The notes: a model not told the origin generated them from the sequence alone. A DNA stretch of 64,000 nt from Acidobacteriota bacterium (GCA_021730945.1 JAKFYH010000042.1:78924-142923); one strand, 5' to 3'; numbered from the stretch's first letter, positions 1 through 8,212 are shown. Program-made: numbers and translations.

Positions 1-1113
1 AACATTGGCGCACGCAATCAACAGCACGAGGCCGGTGATGCCCAGCAGGATCAGCAGCAGCTCACGCGCGCCGCCGGTCAGGGCCTCGCGCACCGGCAGG
101 GTCGTGGCCCGAAAACCAGACGTCTCGGGCCGGTAGATCGGCTTGTGCTCCTGCGTAAAGGTGTGGCAGATCGCGCCTACGGCGCTGGCCGCCTGCCCCG
201 GCTCCACTTCCGGCTTGAGCCGGCCGAACACGCTCAGCGCGGCGAAGGCGCGGCGCGTCTGGGCCATCTGGCGCTCGCCGTTGGCGCGGAACGGACACGC
301 CAGCACCGGCATGTAAACGTCGTTCTCCTGCGGATAGTGCGGCACATTGGGCAGCACGCCAATCACGCGGTGCGGCCGGTCGTTCATTTCAAACACCTGG
401 CCGACAATGCCGGGATCGCCGCCAAACTTGGTGCGCCAATACGTGTGGCTGAGCACCAGCACCGCCTCGGCGCCCTCGACATCATCGGCGGCCACGAAGG
501 TCCGGCCGATGACCGGCTTGATGCCCAGCAGGTCGAAGAAGTTGGCCGACACGACCCCGGTATCGACGCGGTCCGGCTCGCCGCGGTTGATCAGGTCGAA
601 GTTCATCTGGTGGTACTCGACCAGTCCGTCGAACACATCGGTGCCACGCTGACGGTAGTCGTAGTATTCGGCGATCGCCACGCCGACGGTGGGCTGGCCT
701 GAGAGCGGGCGCGACTGCTGCAGCACGACCAGCCGATTGCCGTCCTCGTAGGGAAGCGGCTTGAGCAGCACGCCGTTGATGACGCTGAAGATCGCGGTAT
801 TGGCACCGATGCCGAGGCCGAGGGTCAGGACGGCGAGCGCCGCGTAGCCAGGCCGCTGGACGAGGGCGCGGGCGCCGTAGCGCAGGTCGGCGGCCAAGGT
901 CTCGAACCAACTGACGCCCCGCGCATCCCGGGCTTCTTCCTTGTGTTTTTCCATCGGACCAAAACTCCTCAACGCGCGGGTGCGCGCCTCGTCCGCGCTC
1001 ATGCCGAGCGCCACGTTCTTCTCGGTCTCCATTTCGATGTGGAAGCGCACCTCGGCGTTCAAGCTGCGATCGAGTTGCCCGCCGCGAAACAGGGCGTTCA
1101 GCCGCTTCCACAT
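1..1113 (-). CDS. ADOP-type ABC transporter permease (MacB/FtsX-like), C-terminus outside window
   Basis: Reads from ATG at 1113 (MWKRLNALFRG) off the left edge, about 371 residues visible with no stop or frameshift. The N-terminus has the soluble segment typical of acidobacterial 'ADOP' permeases (QLDRSLNAEVRFHIEMETE near residue 12), then the first membrane segment with LGIGANTAIFSV (about residues 100-111), a periplasmic MacB-like core domain, and at the edge the second membrane segment LLLILLGITGLVLLIACANV. Family members are about 800-900 residues and usually sit beside a PadR regulator, as here: the PadR gene stops at 1120, 7 nt upstream of this start. A role in efflux or lipoprotein/peptide export is family inference; no substrate can be read from the sequence. 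Confidence 0.9.
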   Translation of the reverse strand, partial: MWKRLNALFRGGQLDRSLNAEVRFHIEMETEKNVALGMSADEARTRALRSFGPMEKHKEEARDARGVSWFETLAADLRYGARALVQRPGYAALAVLTLGLGIGANTAIFSVINGVLLKPLPYEDGNRLVVLQQSRPLSGQPTVGVAIAEYYDYRQRGTDVFDGLVEYHQMNFDLINRGEPDRVDTGVVSANFFDLLGIKPVIGRTFVAADDVEGAEAVLVLSHTYWRTKFGGDPGIVGQVFEMNDRPHRVIGVLPNVPHYPQENDVYMPVLACPFRANGERQMAQTRRAFAALSVFGRLKPEVEPGQAASAVGAICHTFTQEHKPIYRPETSGFRATTLPVREALTGGARELLLILLGITGLVLLIACANV

Positions 1114-1119
1114 GACGTG

Positions 1120-1449
1120 CTAGGCCTCACTGGCCAGAATCTTCGCCACCGCGCCGGTCATCCGGTCCCACTGCGCGGTCTCGTCCTTGAGCTGGCGCGC
1201 GCCGGCCCGGGTCAACCGGTAGAACTTGGCCTGGCGATTGTTATCGGAGGCGCCCCATTCGGCGTCGATCCAGCCCGCGGTCTCCAGCCGCTGCAGCGCC
1301 GGGTAGAGCGAGCCCTGGTTGACCCGCAGGACATTGTCTGAAATCTGCTGGATGCGTTGCGCCATGCCCCAACCGTGCTGGGGGCCAAGGGCAAGCGTCT
1401 TGAGGATCAGCAGGTCGAGCGTGCCCTGGAGCAAGTCAAGCTTGGCCAC
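1120..1449 (-). CDS. PadR-family transcriptional regulator
   Basis: A 109-residue winged-helix protein starting at GTG 1449 (VAKLDLLQGTLDLLILKTL), with the PadR signature NQGSLYPALQRLE and a short C-terminal helix. An in-frame extension to 1557 exists, but it would begin upstream of the predicted promoter (-35 at 1539-1544, -10 at 1516-1521), so 1449 is preferred; GGGAGAAG lies just upstream as a ribosome-binding site. It is the first gene of a two-gene operon with the ADOP permease and probably represses it through the palindromes at 1499-1546. PadR proteins of this type normally respond to small hydrophobic ligands or antimicrobials; the ligand here is unknown. Confidence 0.9.
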   Translation of the reverse strand: MAKLDLLQGTLDLLILKTLALGPQHGWGMAQRIQQISDNVLRVNQGSLYPALQRLETAGWIDAEWGASDNNRQAKFYRLTRAGARQLKDETAQWDRMTGAVAKILASEA

Positions 1450-1498
1450 CTTATCTTCTCCCGCGCCGGGCCATCGGCACCGGGCGGCCGGCGTCTGT

Positions 1499-1546
1499 TG
1501 TCGACATTCGACAGAAGAATGAACGGGCTCTTGTCGAATGTCAACA
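1499..1546 (-). promoter_or_regulatory. PadR operon promoter with two palindromic operator sites
   Basis: Read on the minus strand, a -35 TTGACA (1544-1539) and a -10 CATTCT (1521-1516) are separated by 17 bp. Two 15-bp elements, 1499-1513 and 1532-1546, are inverted copies of each other (14 of 15 positions). Each is itself a palindrome of form TGTCGA-N3-TCGACA (one mismatch in the outer copy). One covers the -35 and the other the expected transcription start, the arrangement of a repressor site. Binding by the adjacent PadR protein is inferred. Confidence 0.7.
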
Positions 1547-1598
1547 GGAGGGACCAATCAGGTGGGACCAACGGCTGGTACCGGCGCTGCCGGGCGAA

Positions 1599-2171
1599 TC
1601 AGTAGAGAAACGGCAGCAGTCGCCAGGTGCCCGCGCGGTAGCGCTCGTAGTCGGCGCCGCGCGGCCCCGCTGCCAGCCGGCGCTCCTCTTCGCGGGCCGA
1701 CGCGACGTAGCAGCCGACCATGAACAGCGCCGCCAGGCCCAGCAGGAGGTTATGCATGGCGACCGGTGCGGCCAGCCACGCCAGCGAGTACGACAGGTAG
1801 ATCGGGTGGCGAATGACGCGGTACGGCCCGGTCGACAGGATGGTGTCGCACCTGGGTTCGTAGACAAAGGTGCGGGTCAGCGGCGTGCGCCGCGCCGCCT
1901 CGATCGCGGCCAGGAACAGGGCCAACGACCCGCCGTACATGGCAATGCCGACCATTGCCCACCCATCGGAGGCGGAGTTGAGCGTCAGCAGGGCCAGACT
2001 GTGCGTCAGCCCCATCACGATGCTCAGGTCCTGGAACAGCCGCTGCTGCTTTGTCAGCGTCGGCGGCTGAATAAAGAAGTTCTGCAAGGCGACGGCAAAC
2101 ACGATCAACGTGGAGCCGCCCATCACGGTCAGCGCCCACTCGAACAAGGTGTTAGGGATTTGTGCGGACAC
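1599..2171 (-). CDS. ICMT/PEMT-like membrane methyltransferase
   Basis: 190-residue polytopic membrane protein with about five hydrophobic segments. The conserved C-terminal signature of the isoprenylcysteine carboxyl methyltransferase / phospholipid methyltransferase superfamily is present: GPYRVIRHPIYLSYSLAW (residues 115-132) followed by EEERRL (161-166) and a YERYR segment (175-179). These motifs bind S-adenosylmethionine in the family. The neighbouring gene (2181-2765) is a paralogue in the same orientation 9 bp upstream, so the pair is a tandem duplication and likely one transcript. The acceptor substrate is unknown; bacterial members act on small lipids or are uncharacterised. Confidence 0.8.
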   Translation of the reverse strand: MSAQIPNTLFEWALTVMGGSTLIVFAVALQNFFIQPPTLTKQQRLFQDLSIVMGLTHSLALLTLNSASDGWAMVGIAMYGGSLALFLAAIEAARRTPLTRTFVYEPRCDTILSTGPYRVIRHPIYLSYSLAWLAAPVAMHNLLLGLAALFMVGCYVASAREEERRLAAGPRGADYERYRAGTWRLLPFLY

Positions 2172-2180
2172 AGGCGGCGA

Positions 2181-2765
2181 TCAACGAAATGAGCGGATCA
2201 AGGTCGGCAGCGACGGCAGGACGAGGCCGGCTTTCGACCGGTAAGCGCGAAACGTCGCGCCGAAGTGCGCCTCGAGCTGACGCTCTTCGCGACGGGCAGC
2301 GACGATGTAGATGGCGACCGCGGTGAGGCCAAACAGCGTAATCACCGGTCCGTGGGTCGCTACCGGCGCCGCCATCCAGGCAAGCGCGTACGAAAGATAA
2401 AACGGGTGGCGCACCAGCGCGAATGGCCCCGAGGTAATCAGCGCCTTGGGCATGACATCGTCCACCATGGTGCGCGGCAAGTGAACCCGGCGGGCCGAGT
2501 CGATCGCGCTCAGAAACAGCAGCGTGGCCAGGACGTACATGATGATGGCAGCCGCGGCCCAACGCGGACTGACTGAGCCCAGCAGGAGGATGCCGCCAAA
2601 ATGGACCACGGCAAAGGCCACGCCCAGGTCCTGGAGGGCGCGAATCCGCGGGTTGCTGCGGGAGTCGACGAAGAAGTCCTGGAGCGCCACGGCGATGATC
2701 ACGCCGGTGGCGCCGGCGACGACGAGGAGGACCCAGTCGAGCGGGGTCTGCGGAATGACGTGCAT
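2181..2765 (-). CDS. ICMT/PEMT-like membrane methyltransferase (tandem paralogue)
   Basis: 194 residues with the same architecture as the gene downstream: hydrophobic segments, then GPFALVRHPFYLSYALAW (113-130), then a charged RREERQLEAHFG motif (158-169) and YRS (175-177). The RHP and EER motifs are the cofactor-binding hallmarks of the family. It starts at ATG 2765, with 9 bp to the next gene. A third, more distant member lies at 34107-34748. Function is assigned at family level only. Confidence 0.8.
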   Translation of the reverse strand: MHVIPQTPLDWVLLVVAGATGVIIAVALQDFFVDSRSNPRIRALQDLGVAFAVVHFGGILLLGSVSPRWAAAAIIMYVLATLLFLSAIDSARRVHLPRTMVDDVMPKALITSGPFALVRHPFYLSYALAWMAAPVATHGPVITLFGLTAVAIYIVAARREERQLEAHFGATFRAYRSKAGLVLPSLPTLIRSFR

Positions 2766-2825
2766 GCCGGGGTAAGGTTATCGCGGAAGGGCATTTCTCG
2801 CCATGCCAACTCGGCCATGACAGCG

Positions 2826-2831
2826 TATAAT
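2826..2831 (+). promoter_or_regulatory. -10 element TATAAT
   Basis: A perfect TATAAT ends 14 nt before the ATG at 2846. No clear -35 is seen. It supports the 37-codon reading frame being transcribed. Confidence 0.5.
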
Positions 2832-2845
2832 CCCCCCCGGTAACG

Positions 2846-2959
2846 ATGTTTCGACGATTCCTGTCCTTCGTCAGGACCTACCGCAAGGCCCGCCGGCTGG
2901 GCTTCACGCTGGTCGATGCCATGCGGGCCGCGCGAGTCAACTCGCGCGGCGCCGGCTAA
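2846..2959 (+). CDS. 37-residue basic small protein, unknown
   Basis: ATG at 2846 opens a 37-codon frame ending TAA at 2957-2959: MFRRFLSFVRTYRKARRLGF followed by TLVDAMRAARVNSRGAG. It is arginine-rich and amphipathic with no transmembrane segment. It fills an otherwise empty 200-bp gap between two minus-strand genes, on the opposite strand, behind a perfect TATAAT. No family is recognised. The coding call rests on promoter position and open frame; conservation in relatives would be decisive. Confidence 0.45.
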   Translation: MFRRFLSFVRTYRKARRLGFTLVDAMRAARVNSRGAG

Positions 2960-2967
2960 TCGGACTC

Positions 2968-4131
2968 CTACTTAATCGCAGCGATTATCCGCTTCACGAA
3001 CTCGGCCGGGTTTCCGGCATGCCACCGCCACACCACCACCAGGTCGTGATCGGGTGACACCGTGATGCTGTTGGTACCGGCACCGTTCGCCCAGTACGCG
3101 TTGGGCGGCAGCCCCGGCAATCCCTTGCCCGAGCGGTTGAGCCACCACAGGTAGCCGTAGTCAGGCCCGTGCGCGCTCGGCGTGAGCGCTTCCTTGACGT
3201 AGGCGGCAGGAACGATTTGCTTGTCGCCCCACTTGCCGCCGCGCAGCCACAAGTAGCCGAAGCGCGCCATGTCCCACGAGTTGATCCACATGCCGCCACC
3301 CCACCGGGTGCCGCCGCTGACCGACGCCACTTTCCTGCCGTTCAGGTCGACAAAGCTGTTGTGATACGGGATCCAGCGCCAGGTGTTCGAGGCGCCGATT
3401 GGATTCATCACTTCGTCGCGGAACACGTCGGGCACGGACTTCTGGAAGGCGCGCAACAGCGACAACGAGAAGCGGTTGATGCGCACGTCGTTGTACTCGT
3501 AGTGCGTGCCCGGCTTCATCTGCTCGCGCGGCTTCATCTCGCCCCGGCCAAAGGCCTCCTTGCCGATGAAATTGTCCTGCTTGCCGAACATGTTGCCCTC
3601 CCACTCGCTTTCCTGCTGCAGGTGCATCTTCCAGGTCACTTCAGCGTTGCGCGGGGAGTCGTAGCCGCCGTCCTTGACCGTCTTGCCGACCGGTTCATTG
3701 AGGTTGGCGATCTTGCCGTCGCGCACGGCGATGCCGGCGACGGTAGAGAGCATGCTCTTGGCGACGGAGTAGGTGGGATCGGCCCAGGTGGCGTCGCCAA
3801 ACTCGGCCACGGCGTAACCCTTGTAGATCACCACGCCATTGGTGTGGGCGCGAATGTTTGGAACCGAGCCGAGCAGCGTGCCGAAAATTCCCTCCTGGTC
3901 GGAGAAGTCCATCTCGCGATTCGATTCGCGGGTCTGGGCCCAGGCCACCGCCTCGGCGAGCTTGGCGGCATCCATCCCGAGCTCGGCAGGCGCCCTCTTC
4001 GTCCACGCCCCTGCCGGTGGATAGTACGGTCCGCTCTGCGCGGTGACCAATGCGGCCACAGCGACGCAGAGAGACAGAGCAGCCAATGTTTTCAAGAGCC
4101 AGGTCCGGTTGCGCAGGTTGATCGTTCTCAT
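2968..4131 (-). CDS. Secreted serine hydrolase, class C beta-lactamase family
   Basis: 387 residues from ATG 4131, beginning with a Sec signal peptide (hydrophobic residues about 13-30, cleavage near VTAQS). The serine-hydrolase SxxK tetrad is S122-V-A-K125 within YSVAKSMLST, and a YEYND segment (211-215) stands in the position of the YxN motif. The family (beta-lactamase/transpeptidase-like) includes esterases, D-aminopeptidases and penicillin-binding enzymes, so the substrate is not assigned and resistance should not be assumed. The gene lies downstream of the M14 peptidase on the same strand, separated by a strong hairpin at 4160-4183. Confidence 0.85.
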   Translation of the reverse strand: MRTINLRNRTWLLKTLAALSLCVAVAALVTAQSGPYYPPAGAWTKRAPAELGMDAAKLAEAVAWAQTRESNREMDFSDQEGIFGTLLGSVPNIRAHTNGVVIYKGYAVAEFGDATWADPTYSVAKSMLSTVAGIAVRDGKIANLNEPVGKTVKDGGYDSPRNAEVTWKMHLQQESEWEGNMFGKQDNFIGKEAFGRGEMKPREQMKPGTHYEYNDVRINRFSLSLLRAFQKSVPDVFRDEVMNPIGASNTWRWIPYHNSFVDLNGRKVASVSGGTRWGGGMWINSWDMARFGYLWLRGGKWGDKQIVPAAYVKEALTPSAHGPDYGYLWWLNRSGKGLPGLPPNAYWANGAGTNSITVSPDHDLVVVWRWHAGNPAEFVKRIIAAIK

Positions 4132-4159
4132 GGATTCGTTCCTCTTAACGAGTGCCGGG

Positions 4160-4183
4160 AGGGCGGGACCTCAGTCCCGCCCT
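4160..4183 (-). terminator. Hairpin overlapping the M14 gene stop codon
   Basis: AGGGCGGGAC-CTCA-GTCCCGCCCT forms a perfect 10-bp stem with a 4-nt loop; the TAG of the M14 gene (4182-4184) lies in it. No T-tract follows. Its loop resembles the hairpin at 47819-47840. Confidence 0.55.
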
Positions 4184-7016
4184 AATATCCGGGCCCCAGC
4201 AACACCGCATTCATAAACAACAACATCGTCGATTCGGTGAACGCGCGATAGTTCGGATCTTCGGCGAAGCCGATCACGTGGCCCTGGCCGAAGGGCTGGT
4301 GCAGCAAGAACGCCTTCTGCACGAGGATGTCCTGCGCCTCCGGCCAGATCAGTCCCGAGGCGATCAGCTTGTCCTTGACGGCATAGATGCCGACGTTGCG
4401 GCCGCTGTTCAGCTTGAGCGGTGCGAACACGCGGTTGCCTTCGATCATCACCTGCGTCTCGCCGTCACTGCCGGCGCTCAGCCAGTGATTGGTGTCGAGG
4501 GTCACGCGCAGGATGGCGCCGGGCTGCGAGGCCGGCCGTTCGCGATCGGGCTGGATCGCCTTGTCATAATCAAACTCAGATGACGGAGCCGCAGATGACG
4601 CCGATGACGCAGACCTGGTGCCGGCCGCCGCGGCGCTCGTGCCGCCACTGGCGGCATTCGTGCCGCCACTGGCGGCACCACTGGGAGACGGAACGTCGGG
4701 GCGACCGTCCTTCAACAGGGTCGTGGTGTCGAGCAGGCCGACACCGGCTCCCGTCGCCCAGCGGGTCGCCTCGGCCATGGTGACGAGGGTGCCGCCGCCG
4801 CGCAGCCAGTCCTTGATGCGGTTCAACACCGCGTCGTTGATGGTGCCGGCGAAGTTGCCCGACGGCATCACGATCACGTCGTAGTCGTTGAAGTTGGCGC
4901 GGCCAAGCGAACTGGTGCGGACGGTGGTAACGGCCTGGCCGAATCGCCGCTCGAGGGTGTAGCGCGTCCAGCCGGCCGACAAGGTATTGGTGGGTGTGTC
5001 CCAGACCAGCAGCACTTTCGGCGCCTTCAGTGCCTGCACGTCGTTGCTGCCAAGCGACGTGCCCTCGTCTACCCACGACGAGTCGATCGGCACGATTTCA
5101 GCGCCGTGGCGCGCGGCCAGCGCGGCGAGCCGGGTGTTGAGGTCGGCCGGGTTCTCGACCGCGCGCAAGTAGGCGGTGCCGATCGGGTAGCGCCGGCCGT
5201 TGTGCGTGAACGCGCCGCCGACGCTGCGGATGCGAATGCCCTGCCGGAGCGCCTCGGCCGACAGCGCCGCCGCGCCCGATCCCCAGGGCATCAGGTAGCC
5301 GACCTTGGCCGCCGCGAGGGTGCGCGCCGGCATCGGCGCGTCGTACTGCGACGACACTGGTGTGGCCTTGGCGGTGATGGCGGCCGCGCTGGTCACCAGC
5401 TCGACATCGAACAGCATCGGCAGGTTCCACGCGGTGATGTCGTAGATCTGATCGTTCAGGCGCATGCTGCGCCGCTCTTCCTGCTTTTTGATGAAGTCGG
5501 CCGGCTGGTCGGTTCGCGGATCCAGCAGGTTGCGCGCCATGCGCGCGGTGGGCTGCGCGTTCGACACCAGGTAGGTGCCGGCCGGCAGTGTCCGGGCGGC
5601 CAGCTTGATCGGCTCATCGGCGCGGCGCACTTCGATGCCCTGGGTCGCCAGGTTGCGCGCCAGCAGGTCCGCGCGCGACGGATCCTGCCCTGGCACGATC
5701 AGGTACTCGCGAATCGCGCCCTTCTCACCCTCGGTCACCGCGCTCCTGCGATACTCGAGGTAGTCGCGCAGCAGGCGCTCGCGATTGCGGGCGGCGGTCA
5801 TCGCCGTGGTGATGGCGGCATTGAAGTGATGCATCACCCCGTCGCGATAAGTGAGGGTGTCGCCGTCGCTGCGCGCAAACGCCAGGCCGCGCGCCGACGC
5901 CTGCTCGTAGGTCATGCCAATCGAGCCCTGGAAAGCCGGCCAGGAATCACCGTAACCCGGATAGAACGCGTCGTAGACCTCGCGGATGTAATACGCCCAG
6001 CCGCGTTGGTCGAAGCGCGCGGCATTGGCTCGGCCAAACAGCTCGAGCGAGGCAATCTGGCTCTTGGTAATGTGCGGGTTCAGGGGATCGGCGGGCGGCG
6101 CGAAGTAATAGGCGTTGTCGCCGCCCTGCTCGTGCAGGTCGACGGTGACTTGTGGCACGTACTCAAGGCCGATCTTGATGCGGCCGCGCGTCTCCGGCTG
6201 CGACTGGGCAAACCAGTCACGGTTCATGTCGAAGTTGTAGTGATTCGAGCGGCCGCCGGGCCACGGCTCGTCGTGCTCGGCCGAGTAGGGCGCGCTATCG
6301 GGCGACGCCGCCCGGCCGTGCAGGTTCTGGAACACGAACCGGGCGCGGCCGTCAGGGTTCTGCATCGGATCGATCAGCACCAGCGCGTCGCGCGTCACCT
6401 GGTCGACGCCGGCATCGCCCTCGGCCGCCAGCAGGTGGTAGGCCTCGGCAAGGGCGGCATCGGCGGAAGAAATTTCGTTGCCGTGCACGCCGTGGATCAG
6501 CCACACCACGACCGGCAACGCCGCGACCAGGCGTTCGGACTCTGCCGCCGCAACCCCGCGCGGATCGGCCAGCCGCCGCAAGTCGGCCGTCACCTGTTCC
6601 AGCCGGGCGATGCGGTCGGCGCTGCCGATCACCATCAACCACAACGGCCGCCCCTCCCACGTGCGCGCATATTCGATGAGCCGGGTGCGGGCCGGCGCCG
6701 CCTTCTGCAACGCTTGCAGGTACTGCGCGACACCCTCGGGCGGCGTGATCACCTCGCCGTGGTCGTGCCCCAGCACTTGCTTGATCGTCGGGATCGCCGG
6801 GTCGTACTTCGCCCCCGGCCACAAGGGCGGTTCCTGGCCGTGCAGGACGATGGCCGATGAGAAGCAAATGGCGGCGATCGCAAGACCCCAAGAGGACGCG
6901 AAGCGTCCGACCCCACGAGCGCCAATGGCGCGAGCCCCACGAGCGCCGAAGGCGCGAGCCCCACGAGGCGCAAAGCGCCGAGCCCCACGAGCGAAGCGAG
7001 CCCCAGGAATCATCAT
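4182..7016 (-). CDS. Large secreted M14-family zinc carboxypeptidase-like protein
   Basis: 944 residues. The M14 metal-site motifs are visible: H178-G-N-E181 (from HGVHGNE), DPMQNPDGR (216-224), NFDMNRDW (261-268) and the third zinc ligand H295 in VDLHEQGG. A C-terminal half of about 500 residues contains a domain with VIVMPSGNFAG. ATG 7016 overlaps the upstream TGA (ATGA), supporting this start. That places 40 Arg/Gly/Ala-rich residues, encoded by hairpin repeats at 6890-7010, before the hydrophobic signal core (about residues 43-59); no alternative start codon lies between. A second low-complexity stretch (repeats at 4575-4683) interrupts the C-terminal domain. Probably exported with the coupled beta-lactamase-like protein; peptide substrate unknown. 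Confidence 0.85.
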   Translation of the reverse strand: MMIPGARFARGARRFAPRGARAFGARGARAIGARGVGRFASSWGLAIAAICFSSAIVLHGQEPPLWPGAKYDPAIPTIKQVLGHDHGEVITPPEGVAQYLQALQKAAPARTRLIEYARTWEGRPLWLMVIGSADRIARLEQVTADLRRLADPRGVAAAESERLVAALPVVVWLIHGVHGNEISSADAALAEAYHLLAAEGDAGVDQVTRDALVLIDPMQNPDGRARFVFQNLHGRAASPDSAPYSAEHDEPWPGGRSNHYNFDMNRDWFAQSQPETRGRIKIGLEYVPQVTVDLHEQGGDNAYYFAPPADPLNPHITKSQIASLELFGRANAARFDQRGWAYYIREVYDAFYPGYGDSWPAFQGSIGMTYEQASARGLAFARSDGDTLTYRDGVMHHFNAAITTAMTAARNRERLLRDYLEYRRSAVTEGEKGAIREYLIVPGQDPSRADLLARNLATQGIEVRRADEPIKLAARTLPAGTYLVSNAQPTARMARNLLDPRTDQPADFIKKQEERRSMRLNDQIYDITAWNLPMLFDVELVTSAAAITAKATPVSSQYDAPMPARTLAAAKVGYLMPWGSGAAALSAEALRQGIRIRSVGGAFTHNGRRYPIGTAYLRAVENPADLNTRLAALAARHGAEIVPIDSSWVDEGTSLGSNDVQALKAPKVLLVWDTPTNTLSAGWTRYTLERRFGQAVTTVRTSSLGRANFNDYDVIVMPSGNFAGTINDAVLNRIKDWLRGGGTLVTMAEATRWATGAGVGLLDTTTLLKDGRPDVPSPSGAASGGTNAASGGTSAAAAGTRSASSASSAAPSSEFDYDKAIQPDRERPASQPGAILRVTLDTNHWLSAGSDGETQVMIEGNRVFAPLKLNSGRNVGIYAVKDKLIASGLIWPEAQDILVQKAFLLHQPFGQGHVIGFAEDPNYRAFTESTMLLFMNAVLLGPGY
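4575..4683. repeat. Repeat insertion inside the M14 coding region
   Basis: Contains degenerate copies of the CAGATGAC 9-mer (4577-4613) that forms arrays elsewhere in the window, plus two 21-bp units built on the hairpin GCCGCC-ACT-GGCGGC. It encodes an Ala/Ser/Gly/Thr-rich linker (ASGGTNAASGGTS and SASSASSAAPSSEF). The reading frame is preserved. Confidence 0.7.
6890..7010. repeat. Hairpin repeat units within the M14 N-terminus
   Basis: Successive units separated by CCCCACGAG carry short stems: GGACGC-GAA-GCGTCC, GCGCC-AAT-GGCGC, GCGCC-GAA-GGCGC, GGCGC-AAA-GCGCC and finally GAGCGAAGCGAG. The stems differ but are each self-complementary, while the CCCCACGAG spacer is conserved. The same family occurs at 17838-17994. 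Confidence 0.8.
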
Positions 7017-7912
7017 TTGTCGAAATACTCCACGAGAAGTTGCGCAAATCGGCCGATGCGATCTTCCGCCTCGCCGTAGTTGCCGGTGATGGCATTGCCC
7101 AGGAACGACACGACGATCGGCCCGGAGCGCGCGTAGATGATGCCGACGTCGTTGGCCAACACGGGCGGGAAGTCGCCGGTCTTGTGCGCGACCGGTACCG
7201 ACAGATAGTGATTGAGGCGCCGCTGCCCGGCCTGCTGCGCCCGCAGCATCCGCAGCATCTCATTGCAGCTGGCCGGCGAGGCAATGGTCTTCTTCTCGAT
7301 TGCCTCAAGCATCAGGCCGGTGGCGCGGGCGCTCAACTCCCCCAGCCAGTAGCTGCGATCGCCGTTGGTCTTGCCGTCACGATCATCGGTCGGCTTCAAG
7401 GCGTTGTACTTCGCAAACAGCTCACCGGTGGTCTGCGTGAGACGCAGGCCCTCGGCATAACCCGTCTCCTTCAACCACGCGTTGACGCGGGCCACGCCGC
7501 CCACCTTCGCAATGGCCAGGTCCGTCGCGGTGTTGTCGCTGGTGATGACCATCTGCAGCAACACGTCGCGCCACGTCGGCTGCAGGCCGGTGTCGTGGTG
7601 ACGGAAGATGCCGGAACCGCCGCGAATGTCTTCCTTCCTGATGGTGATGCGCTCGTCGAGCTTGAGCTCGCCGCGATCGGCCATCTGGAACGCCAGCACC
7701 AGCACCGGAATCTTGATCACGCTGGCGCTGTTGAAGAGCTCGGTGTCCTGGACGCCGCCGGATTCGCCGGTGGTGAGGTGCTTGACCCAGATGCCGGCGT
7801 GGCCGGGAAACTCGGCCACGGTGCGGGCGAGGAAGACCTTCAAGGGCGCCGGCTGCTCGGCAGCTGGTAACGCGGCCAGGCCGATGGCCAGCATCATGGC
7901 GACAGATTTCAC
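7013..7912 (-). CDS. Secreted class A beta-lactamase-like serine hydrolase
   Basis: 299 residues from GTG 7912 with a short Sec signal (MKSVAMMLAIGLAALPAAEQ). All three active-site boxes of class A enzymes are present in order: S64-V-I-K67, S125-D-N127 and K244-T-G246. The canonical omega-loop ExxLN motif is not obvious, so hydrolysis of beta-lactams is uncertain and a peptidase or PBP-like role is possible. The stop TGA overlaps the ATG of the M14 gene (ATGA at 7016-7013), indicating translational coupling and a shared exported function. Confidence 0.85.
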   Translation of the reverse strand: MKSVAMMLAIGLAALPAAEQPAPLKVFLARTVAEFPGHAGIWVKHLTTGESGGVQDTELFNSASVIKIPVLVLAFQMADRGELKLDERITIRKEDIRGGSGIFRHHDTGLQPTWRDVLLQMVITSDNTATDLAIAKVGGVARVNAWLKETGYAEGLRLTQTTGELFAKYNALKPTDDRDGKTNGDRSYWLGELSARATGLMLEAIEKKTIASPASCNEMLRMLRAQQAGQRRLNHYLSVPVAHKTGDFPPVLANDVGIIYARSGPIVVSFLGNAITGNYGEAEDRIGRFAQLLVEYFDK

Positions 7913-7932
7913 GCGCCCTAGCTTATTTCAAG

Positions 7933-7979
7933 TCCTGGGTCCTGAGGCCTGGGCCTGGGGCCTGGGGCCTGGGTTGGGC
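7933..7979. repeat. CCTGGG-type simple repeat
   Basis: Irregular tandem of CCTGGGT/CCTGGGG units between the beta-lactamase-like gene and the regulator remnant; a related tract lies at 45302-45348. Confidence 0.6.
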
Positions 7980-7984
7980 TGCGG

Positions 7985-8212
7985 TCACAGCCAACCACGC
8001 TGGCGAGCCAGGCGCGCGGCTTCGATGCGGTTCGAGACGCCCAGCTTGGCGATGGCCTCGGACAAGTAGTTTCGCACCGTGCCCTCGGAGAGATTGAGCC
8101 GCTTGGCAATGTCGGCGCCGGCCAACCCTTCCTCGGCCGCGCGCAGCACTTGCCGCTCACGGTCGGTCAGCGGATCTGCCTCGCTCCAGGCGTCCTGGGC
8201 CAGCTGCGGGTC
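7985..8212 (-). pseudogene. C-terminal remnant of a DesR-like NarL/FixJ response regulator
   Basis: The minus strand encodes an intact LuxR-type helix-turn-helix ending TGA at 7985-7987: DPLTDRERQVLRAAEEGLAG, DIAKRLNLSEGTVRNYLSEA and AKLGVSNRIEAARLARQRGW in succession. About 75 codons remain, against about 200 in full-length regulators of this kind. The N-terminal receiver domain with its phosphorylated Asp is absent: the frame runs upstream into an AGGTGCTC repeat tract (8213-8242) and has no plausible start codon. No histidine kinase is adjacent. The sequence is well preserved, so the truncation is recent or the domain is made from a non-standard start. Confidence 0.75.

Noticed and set aside
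1450..1557. Longer PadR start at 1557
   Set aside because: The extension lies over the -35/-10 and operator, so it would not be transcribed from that promoter, and the added residues have no family similarity.
2968..7912. Antibiotic-resistance beta-lactamases
   Set aside because: Both serine hydrolases have family motifs, but the omega-loop Glu motif is unclear in the class A-like protein and the class C-like protein belongs to a broad esterase/peptidase group; resistance is not supported.
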